Source of the DNA: Rhizophagus clarus
Taxonomy: Eukaryota; Glomeromycota; Glomeromycetes; Glomerales; Glomeraceae
NCBI GenBank assembly: GCA_015698045.1
Contig: BLAL01000215.1
Location: 1,736,001-1,800,000, forward strand
DNA length: 64,000 nucleotides
Direction: 5' to 3'
In this document: in pieces, positions 25,935-35,900 of the stretch
How the letters are laid out: every line of letters begins with the position of its first letter
Numbering within the stretch: position 1 is the stretch's first letter
Notes under the pieces: generated by a model
Told to the model about the DNA's origin: nothing
The model's input: the letters and a program-made list of their open reading frames with translations, nothing else
Database searches by the model: none
Made by a program: the position numbers and the translations under genes

Positions 25935-28385
25935 TTATGATTAGAGTTCTGATCAATTTTAATAATTATTGAACTGTACTGATCAGTTTTAGTATTAGAA
26001 CGGTTTCAGTTTTATGATTTATCAAACTAAAATATTCAGTAAATTTACCAATCAGTTTCAGTAATTGTGATTTCAGTATCAATTTTGCGATTTACTGAAC
26101 TGATTTACTGAATTGATTTATGACAATAAAATAATGAAAAACCTATTTTTTTTTATTATTTAATTATTAAATTTCAATAATAAAAAGTTGCAAAACTAAT
26201 TTATTAAATGATTTAAGTTCATGATTTTTTCTTCTAATTTATTAAAAAAAATGTTTTACAATTCATATTAACATTTTTTATAATTTGATTAAAAAATAAA
26301 AAAATGTTCAATAAAACATTGTAAAAACATTTTTAATAAATTATTTTATTAAAAAAAAAGGTTTGCAACATTTTTTTATCAATTTAATAAAAAAATCATG
26401 ATGTTTTAATAGATTATTTAATTAAAAAACGTTTTGCAACTTTTTTTTGTCAATTTAATAAAAAGCATTGCAAAATGTTTTTTTATAAGCAATTTAATTA
26501 AAAAAAGTTATTTTTTGCTAATTTAATAAAAAATTATTGTGAAACGTTTTTTATAAGTGATTTGATTAAAAAAAATATTTACATTTTTTTTGCTATGTTA
26601 ATAAAACATTTGAAAATATTTTAATAAATTATTTATCGCCATTTTCAAAATGATGTATGCAATGCCGATCATGCATAAAATTTGAATATTGATTGTAATT
26701 ATTTGTCATGTGATCAAAAACACAAAATTATCCAATCAAATATTTTATTGGTCATGTAATAATAGGCGAAAAAATGTTGCGAATACGAAAATTTTTTATT
26801 TTTTAAAATTTTATCTATGGTTTATAATTTTTGAACTTTCTTTACATAATTACGAATCAATGTATACAAGTTTTCGGTTTCACAATACAAAAATTTAAGT
26901 TCTCATAGAAATTTCTGCAAAAATAAAGAGATAGTAAATACAGTAGTTAGTATTATTATAATATAAAAATGTTTAAACTTTTTTTTTAAAATGATCATTT
27001 AAACTTGATAAAACTATAATCTAAATAACACCATACCATTTATTTAATTTTTTAAATAAATTTAATTTCATTTTTAATATGTTTTGAACGCAAAGTATCT
27101 ATTGTTATAAAATTATAAAAAAAAAAGATGTATAATTAGTTAGCTTATTTAAATTTAATAAAATTTATATTTTATGTATTCCAATATTTTTGAAAAAATT
27201 TTATATATCCTTTTAACCCACTTTAATTAACCCAAAACATTAAATCAATTATAATAAATAATACAATATAATTTATAATCAAAAAATTTGAAATTACTTA
27301 CTAAAGTATATTAGTGGTATTAATAGAAGTTGATTTTAATTGTTATAATAGAGAGAAAATAATATCTACAAGTAGGAAAAAAAAGTGAGGACCTTTAAAA
27401 TTTGAAGAAAAATGTCAGAATCACTAGTTATTGACAGTAATCTCAATAATCACCAATAATCTCAAACTTTAGACAAAAAAAACTCAAAATTGTATATAAT
27501 AAACTGGCTTATAACTTAAAAATAAGCTGTAAACGAACATATCAATTAAAATATTACTGAAGAATCTTGAGTAATCACAAAAGAAGGATGTATTGAGTTT
27601 AAGAGTTTTAAAATATTTGACAAAAATCGAAAAAATTTTTTTTTGATGATCGGTATTGCATACACTATTTTGAAAATGGTGATAATTAAAAAAAAATGTT
27701 TTGCAATGCTTTTTTTGTTATAAATCATTTTAAAATGATTAAAATTATTTATTTGATTAAAGAAAAACATTTTGCAATATTTTTTTTGTTGTATCAATAA
27801 AACATTGTGAAAACATTCAGTTTTAATCAATTATTTAATTAAAAAAAAATGTTTCACAACATTTTTTTATTATGTTGACTAATAGTTATGAAAATAATTT
27901 TAATTGATTATTTAATTAAAAAAACAATTTGCAACATTTTTTTATTATATTATAAAAAAATGGTGCAAAACATTTTTATAAATATACTGTATAATGTAAA
28001 AAAATGGATTTATTTATTAAAACAGAATTAGTGTATAAAATCTGAAAAAAATTATATATGCATGTGTACATATAAGGCTTTTTTTTGCACAATTAAAAGA
28101 TTTTTGTACACAATAGTACACATTTTTACTAATCTTATTAATATTTTTTAAAAAAAATTTTGTGCACAATAGTGCACATTAAATTTTAAAAATTGTGTAC
28201 ATAAAAATTAAAATGTGTACATGGCATATTGTGCACATGAATTTTAAATACTGTTCAGAACTTTTTTTTAAGAAGACAGTCAGTAAATCAGTTTAGTTTT
28301 CAGTAATTATTGACCAGTATTGGTATTAATGATTACTGAAACTGATTAGTTTCAGTAATTTGTACATTTGGGATTCAGAAATTAT
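25935..28385. mobile_element. Probable non-autonomous DNA element with inverted arms
   Basis: CTGATCAGTTTTAGTA/ACTGAACTGATTTACTGA motifs crowd the left end (25935-26120). Related CAGTAAATCAGTTTAG/ACTGAAACTGATTAG motifs crowd the right end (28280-28365). Inside, AACATTTTTTT/GTTTTGCAAC motifs repeat in opposite orientation at 26235-26600 and 27690-27980. Inner arms 26632-26674 (CCATTTTCAAAATGATGTAT) and 27646-27690 are inverted copies of each other. No transposase frame. Exact ends and duplication not resolved. Confidence 0.5.
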
Positions 28386-28723
28386 GGCAGTCAAAATATA
28401 CAAATTAATTTGAGATTTACTTAAAATAATTTGGATGGCATCTATAATATAAATTACAAAATTTATATATATAATTTGTAAATTAATTTGAATTTATATA
28501 TTTGAACTGCTATAATCCCAAATTATTTTGAATTTAAATAATATTTATAATTAAGTTCTTAAATTTGGATGTAATAGATCAAGTATTTTTCTATTGATAT
28601 GAAATAAAAAAAAAATTAATACATCTTAGAATATGATTATAGATACTATTCAAATCTAAAATAATTTAAAATTATAATAGTCTAAATATATAAATTCAAA
28701 TTAATTTATAAATTATATATATA

Positions 28724-29099
28724 ACACAGGTCGAAATTAGTTAAATAGGGTATCAATAGAGTATCAATAGGTTATCAATCAGCTATCAATAAGCTACCCT
28801 ATTGGTAGCCTATTGAACTTGCGCCATAATCTATCACCAATCGGGTAGGCTGATTGATAGTCGATTGATAACTTATTGATAACCTATTAGTATCCTATTA
28901 GTATTTTTATTAAATAGGGTATCAATAGGGTATCAATAGGGTATCAATAGGTTATCAATAGGTCATCAATCAGCCTGCCTGATTGGTGACGGATTATGGC
29001 GCAAGTTCAATAGGCTACCAATAGGGTAGCCTATTGATAGCTGATTGATAACCTATTGATACCCTATTGATACCCTATTTAACTAATTTCGACCTGTGT
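28724..29099. mobile_element. 376-bp near-perfect palindrome (fold-back MITE)
   Basis: The left arm begins ACACAGGTCGAAATTAG. The right arm is its inverted copy, ending at CGACCTGTGT. Similarity continues inward for about 180 bp per arm to an axis near 28911. Arms contain repeats of GGGTATCAATAG and share GAACTTGCGCCATAATC. Whole-length inverted symmetry with no coding content fits a fold-back MITE that could form a long hairpin. No clean target duplication is visible. Confidence 0.75.
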
Positions 29100-29173
29100 A
29101 AGTTTTATAATTTATATATTTAGGAATTTGAGAATTATAGTAGTCAAAATATACAAGTTTATTAAGTAGTATT

Positions 29174-29885
29174 TCATCAGGAAATTTTATAGGGTGAAAA
29201 ATTGCGTAAGTTTACGATTTTGTAAGTTTACAAAAGTTTATGGCATAATATTTCGAAAAATTTCGAAATATTACATAAGTTTACAATTTCGTAAGATTTA
29301 TGTGATATTACAGTCAAAATATTACGCAAGTTTTCAATATCGTAAGATTTATGCAATATTACGGTCAAAATATTCTGCAAATTTACAAAACTGTAAACCT
29401 GCGTAATATTACGGTTAAAATATTTCAAAAATTTACGAGACTGTAAACCTGCGTAATATTACGGTTAAAATATTTCAAAAATTTACGAGACTGTAAACCT
29501 GCATAATATTACGGTTAAAATATTTCAAAAATTTACGAGACTGTAAACCTGCGTAATATTACGGTTAAAATATTTTGAAAATTTATGAGACTGTAAACCT
29601 GCGTAATATTACGGTTAAAATATTTTGAAAATTTACGAGACTGTAAACCTGCGTAATATTACGGTTAAAATATTTTGAAAATTTACGAGACTGTAAACCT
29701 GCGTAATATTACGGTTAAAATATTTCAAAAATTTACGAGACTGTAAACCTGCGTAATATTACGGTTAAAATATTTCGAAAATTTACGAGATTGTAAACCT
29801 GCGTAATATTACGGTTAAAATATTTCAAAAATTTACGAAACTGTAAACCTGCGTAATATTACGGTTAAAATATTTCGAAAATTTA
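29174..29885. repeat. 50-bp tandem repeat array with degenerate leader
   Basis: From 29401 a 50-bp unit repeats exactly in register (starts at 29401, 29451, 29501 and so on to about 29851), about ten copies. Each contains GCGTAATATTACGGTTAAAA and TTTACGAGACTGTAAACCT. 29190-29400 holds more diverged relatives. The left border (29174) reads CATCAGGAAATTTTATAG, which reappears inverted at about 55257-55274 beside related CGTAATATTACG repeats, so both are probably termini of one repeat family. Confidence 0.8.
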
Positions 29886-30279
29886 ATATTACTATTCGAT
29901 CGTTAAAGCTGCGTATGCAGTAGAACGTATACAAGGGGCATGTGATACTATTGAATAATCAAAAATAATATAAACACCTTTTCTTTTATATAAACACCTT
30001 TTTTTTAAGTTTGGGAAAACAAATTTATTTTTATTTACGAATTTTTTATTATTTACAATTTTTATGTTAAAATTAAAGTAAATTTTAATTTTTATTATAA
30101 CTTAATAAAAAAATACACATTTGATACTTGTTCGCTACTATTTTATAAAATAGTACCCAGGCTGTACGGCGTGGATGTCAGTATCAGTCACAGCCCAAAA
30201 AAAACGTGAGTCTCCAGCCGATATTTGGTACGGACTGGGCCTAGCTACTCACTTAATAAATAATAAAAAATAAAAATAA
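29886..30279. other. 3' flank of the Myb/SANT-like gene
   Basis: Non-coding by inspection, but 30160-30245 is noticeably richer in G+C than its surroundings (for example GTACGGACTGGGCC). It lies just downstream of the minus-strand gene's stop codon and is likely its 3' UTR/terminator region. Confidence 0.4.
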
Positions 30280-30695
30280 TTATCTTCTACGATACGTAGG
30301 TAAGTTTCTCCTTCTCCTACGATCATCACGCGTGACTAAAATTGATCAAATTTATCAAATTTAAAACATGAATGTAAATATTAATTATAAATTTTATTAT
30401 AGTATAATTACCCGGCCTCTCCCAAAATCTCGTTCTAAATTCGCGATAATATCTTTGGCCAGTACGCGTCTACAGCCACCGCCCAGGGTTACCATTACGA
30501 TAAAGGACATAGTTCTAAATATCAAAATCAGTTGAATATTCGATAAATACATTTAATTTATATGAATGTAATTTTATTTATTTACTTACATGGTAATCCC
30601 TGATGAGGTTCCTCCACTTTTGGCTGTACTGTTGCCCAGAAACCCTCGTTCGAAATATTCTATTTATTCTGATTCAATTAAATGGATTGGTTAAT

Positions 30696-30710
30696 TTGAA
30701 TTTAAATTCT
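30696..30710. repeat. LINE target-site copy 1 (left of LINE copy 1)
   Basis: TTGAATTTAAATTCT. It contains the perfect 12-bp palindrome GAATTTAAATTC and lies in intron 1 of the Myb/SANT-like gene. Confidence 0.9.
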
Positions 30711-30812
30711 AACGATCTGCGCACCTTTTTCCGCTGATCACTCTGTCCATTTTTTTAGCTAACACTTTTTTCATAAAAACTTATAGTTTTCCCTATCCAA
30801 AAGTCCTCGAAT

Positions 30813-32938
30813 ATGCCTAATAACGTTGCTAGACGAGGCCGCGGCTCCTTTAATCCTAATAGTAGGAAGGCCAGCCGCCACGAACGAAAAAAAGACAATA
30901 ATAACTCTGATAACTCTGGTTCTGACGGTGAGAACACTGTCCAACAGAAACGCTTCCGAACCATCTCCGAACAAGCTATGGATGAAGATATCGTCGCCGA
31001 CACAGCGGCTGGCGTTGAAGTAGAAGGTCCCTCTTCTCCTCCTAAAGAAAATAATACTGTTTCAACTTCTCCCTCCTCTCATCCGAATATGGCTGCGGCT
31101 CTTTCTGCACCTAACGATAACGCGTCTTATGGACTCAACGCGTCCATGCATGCTAGAACAACGACTCCTGCATCCCCCCCTAACGCGTCGCCTGATAAGG
31201 CTAATGATGATGATCCTCTTGTTGATCAACTTCTTGTTCAGTCTCCAACCTTCTCCATCGACAGAAATGATTTTCAAGCTGCGGCTGCCCCCAACTCTGC
31301 CCCTGAAACTTTAAAGAACTTCACTACAAATAAGGCACTGATTGATGCCGTCAACAATACCTTTTTAGAAATGTACGAATCGTACACTGGTAAAGCAAGA
31401 ATGACTGGTTCTGGTGATGCCAAACGCCTCGTTATCCATTTCCAATCCAAGGAGGCCCGTGACGCCTGTGTAGGTGCTGCTCACCAACAGTTCCCGGATC
31501 TCGTATTTCATGCTCATGACCCTAGACAGCTCCGGAGTGATGAAGATCTCCGAGCTATTCAAGTCACTGATATTCCTTTTTTCTTAACAAAAGACAATAT
31601 TATGTCTTATTTCAAAAAATTTGGAAATATTGCCTCCTGTCGAGTTTACTCCAGGAAAAATGCAAAAGTACAGCAAGCTAGGATTGTATACGATTCTGCC
31701 CTCTCCATTGCACGTTTTGATTCCCAATGGGCTGTTTATTGTTTCTCCACCTGCCTCCGAGTGACTCCATGTCACTACATGGTCGATCAAAAATCCTCCC
31801 GCCGTGAATTTGTCGCTACGCTCACACAATTACCTCCTAACACTAAAGATATCGACCTAGCCCCTCTCACTAGAGATCTGGGCGCTAAAGCCGTCAATGT
31901 CCCCCTCTCATTAAATTCTTACAAACCCAAGCGATGGGCCTACGTCACTTTCAATTCTCAAGAAACTATGGATGCCGCGATGGAGCAAATTATCGGCTTT
32001 CGTGGTCACACTTTGCAGTGGAACCTCCCCAACAATACTAATAAACTTTGCCACAGATGTGGCAAATTAGGCTGTGCTCCCACTCAATGCCCAAGCCGCC
32101 AAGAAAGAGGTCGTTCTAGGAGAAGGAACCCGGTGGCTGCCCTTAAAGAACGTTTCAATATCAACCAGCCTACTAGCCGAAAGCACGCTCCCGCTCTGGG
32201 TCGCGTTCGCGCTCACGCTCGAAAGGTCCAAACAACTCTCAACCCTCTCAGCCTCCACCTAAATCTTTGACTAACACCTGCATTATCGCCGATTCTCGCC
32301 GGGATCGCTCTAAATCCAATGATAAATGTGACCGTTCAGTTTCCTTTTCCACGGTCTTGCGTACTCCTCCTTTTCTCTCATCGCCCAATCAAGCTATTAC
32401 TATGTCTCCGAAGGAGGCTGCTGACATTTTGACTTTGTTGAAATCTCTCCAACAAGACATGGCTGAAGTCCGTGATCGTATCACTGCCTTAGAGCTCAAC
32501 GATCACCGTATGACACGTATTGAACAGCATCTAGGCCTGCTACCCCCACCGGACATCCCAACCACTAATCAATCTTCGGATATGCTCGTTGATGCTCTGC
32601 TCATACCTAATCCCACTGTCGCGCTAGTCTCCTCTCGACCAGCTGCTTCGCCTGTTCAAACTCCTCTTAATCCCTTGTCTCCTGGTTTTACTCCCTCGCG
32701 ACCAGTTCGTGCTCCCCTCTCCGCACCTGTTGATATCCCTGACTCCTCATCCCTTTCCTCTACTTTTCGAACGGTCCCTTCCTCCACACAAACACGCGAT
32801 GAAATTCAAGCCATCAATGAGAAGCATTCAGCCATTGAGAACAAATTGGACATGCTGGCTAACTCTATTAGCGGTTTCATCGGCTCCATCACTTCTTCTT
32901 CCTCCTCGAACTCAGCTAATTCAGCTGGTTCTAACTAA
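30813..32938 (+). pseudogene. LINE copy 1 ORF1 (RRM, Cys-rich knuckle, RS-rich, coiled coil), frameshifted
   Basis: The first frame (30813-32270, 485 residues) begins MPNNVARRGRGSFNPNSRK. A disordered acidic/Ser region is followed by a conserved block (TNKALIDAVNNTFLEMYESY) and an RRM-like domain (about residues 245-330, IQVTDIPFFLTKDNIMSYF). A second RRM-like segment follows (KRWAYVTFNSQETMDAAM), then a knuckle CHRCGKLGCAPTQC with spacing C-x2-C-x4-C-x4-C. Near 32177 the frame slips by one: the Arg/Ser-rich stretch continues in the frame that runs 32267-32938. That second part carries a coiled-coil-like segment (LLKSLQQDMAEVRDRITAL) and a Ser-rich tail. Copy 2 keeps one frame across this point, so the slip is a copy-specific indel. 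ORF1 proteins bind LINE RNA. Confidence 0.85.
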
Positions 32939-32987
32939 TTTTCCCTCCTCTCATACTCTCCCCGTCTGATTTTATCAAAGTGTTTTA

Positions 32988-35900
32988 ATGACGGACAATA
33001 ATTTTGATTATGATTCCTTTGTTCGCGATCCCCCCAACCCTTCAAATATAGATAGCCTCTCTTTACAGGACTCTTTATTTTCTGCTACCTCTCCTACTTC
33101 TCTCCCTCGTAATTCTTTTAATATTTCTTCCCTTAACATCAACGGTCTTAAGATGTTTTCTCACAACAAAATTGAGCTATTAAATAACTTCTTCTCCCTT
33201 AAACAAATCTCTTTTGGTGGTGTCGTCGACACCCATCTTCATCCCAAACAAATGCATTTTTTGTCTAAACGACTTTCCAATTATACTGTTTTTTCTTCTG
33301 TTCTGGACTCCTCCCAACATGTTCGTTCTTCCGGAGGTGTTTCTCTTTTTATTGAAAATTCTTTGGCTTCTCACGTTCATACTTATTCCTCACTTTCATC
33401 GCGATTGCTTTCTGTTGACTTATACTTCAAAGGTCACGTTAAGCTACGTATTTTTGTTGTTTACATCCCTCCTACCTCCGATCAATCCTTGCGCGATGAG
33501 ACTATTGATCTCCTTATTAGCGCTTTGTCGGAGGCCAAAAGATTGGGTTTCCATCACGCCATTTGTGGCGATTTTAATTTACATTTTGACCAATTTTACC
33601 CTCTATATTTTAATCAACCTCAAATTGTCACCAAACGTATCCATCGTCTTTTCAATTTCCTTTTGTCGAATGGATATGTTGATTTCACCCCTGTTAACTT
33701 TTCTCCCGCTTCTTTGGGTACCTTTCACCGTGCGGATGTTATTTCCCGCATTGATTATGTTTGGTCTTGTCCCCTCCTCAAACGTTTTTTACTCACCTCT
33801 GTCATTTTTGACGCTCGAGATGTTAACTTTTCTGATCATAATCCTGTTATTACCTATTACGACTACTCCTTTTTATGTTTGTCTATGAAGCCTGCACGTG
33901 CTCGACAGCTCAAACGACAAGTTCGTCGTGTTTTTTCCTTTGATACAGTTACTCCCTCGCAATGGGATGACTTTTCTGTTCACATTGATAACCTATGTAG
34001 TATATCTCCCACTATTTTTGCCTCCTGGCATATCAATCGGATGTGTGAATATCTGCATGTTAACATTATTGCTGGGGCCAATGCTATTCTACCTGCACGT
34101 ACTGTGGGTAATGACCATACCCCTAAACTTCCTAAAGATTTGGAAACTTTAATACAACACTATCGTTTCCTTAATCGTGTTCTCCACTCTGTTAAATTAT
34201 TGCGTAAATACCCGCATACCTTTTCTTCTTCACATGATCGTAAATGGTCAGGATACTTGATCCGATTAAATAGTATATTTAAATTGTATAACTCTACCTT
34301 TTCTACCGTCCCTGTCTTACCCTCATCTTTAATTTCTTGCCAGACGGATAATTTTAACAATTTGTTTCACATTCTATCCCATGCTTCCAAATTATTACGG
34401 GGCTTACACCTTTTGAAAGAAAAAGAGTTTCAGGATTCCTCTATTAAGGCTCATCTGGATTCCCGTGATCAGAATTTCGATACTGACATATCTTCTTTTA
34501 TTAATTCAGCACTTTCTCGCTCACGTCATCGCATTGTGTTGGATCGCGTTTTTATTGATCACCCTACCACTCCTCAATTGTTAACGGATCCAAAAGCTGT
34601 TTCCGAGGCTGCGATCAATCACTTTCAACATGCTGTTCCGATCAAGTCTACTCCCCCTTCGCATATATCAGCGTTACCTGATCGATGGCGTTCTGAATAC
34701 TCGCCCATGGTTACTGTCTCTCCCGATATTTATAGTTCTCTTTTGTCTTCCCCTTCCTTAGAGGAATGGCTCTCTACGGTTTCTTCCATGCCTAATGGCA
34801 AAGCTCCTGGTCCTTCTATGATTACCTACAAAATGCTTAAACATTTAGGACCCACCGCCAACTCTTTACTTCTAATCTTAGTGCGCAAATGTTTTGCTTC
34901 TGCTGACATTCCTGATCTATGGCGACAAGCTATGGTTTTCCCCATTCCCAAGCCACATGACTGGCGTTGCCAATTGAAAAACACTCGTCCTATTACGCTC
35001 CTGGAAGTTATCCGGAAATCCTTTGTCAAGCTTTTTTATAACCGCTTGTCTGCCATTTTGGCTGCTCACAACGTCCTTAAAGGTGGTAATTTCGCTGGCC
35101 TTCCCGGAGGAACTTGTCGAGACCCTATTATTACTCTGGAATCTATAATTCATGATGCTAACCACAATAATTCTCCTCTCTGGATTCTCTCACAAGACAT
35201 CTCCAAAGCATTTGATTCAGTTAATCTTATTATGCTGAAATTCGCTCTGGAATGCATCCGCTTACCTGCGTCTGCTATTACACTTATCTTGTCTCTCTTC
35301 ATGAATCGGTCCAATCGGGTTTTTACTGCATATGGCGAGACTCCTTCCTACCGGGTTCGCATTGGCATAGATCAAGGCGAAGTGATCTCCCCCCTTCTAT
35401 GGGTTATCTACATTGATCCCCTTTTGACTGTTTTGCAAACTGAAATGCTGGATCCTTATATTTTGCAACCTCTATCACTTTCTTCGAATATGATGGGCTC
35501 CGTTTCTGATATTCCTATTAACAATCTGGTCTTTATGGATGATTCCACTCTTATTTCCTCATCTAAGGCTGGAATGGTGCATATGTTATCAATCACCGAG
35601 GAATTTTATGCTTTGAACAACACTTCTGCTAATCATCAAAAATATGTTTTGATTTCAAATTCACTACCTTTGACCACTACGTCTACTATTTTACCTGTGG
35701 AATTTCGCCTCTCCCTATCATCTTTGAATGATGTTTCTTCTATTTCTGTCACCCCTCTTTCTATTACTTCTTCTTTTCGTTTCCTAGGGGTATGGTTCAA
35801 CATCAAAGGTTCTCGTGACTTTGTCAAAAAGCAAATCGCTGGTGAATGTAATTCCTTTGCCGCCACTCTTCGCCCTGCCAAGTTATCCGCCAAACAAGTG

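Noticed and set aside
29194-29428. Overlapping frames on both strands encoding repeat peptides
   Set aside because: They arise from the ATTACG-type repeat leader of the 50-bp array.
29401-29885. CRISPR-like array
   Set aside because: Units are contiguous 50-bp repeats without unique spacers, and the genome is eukaryotic.
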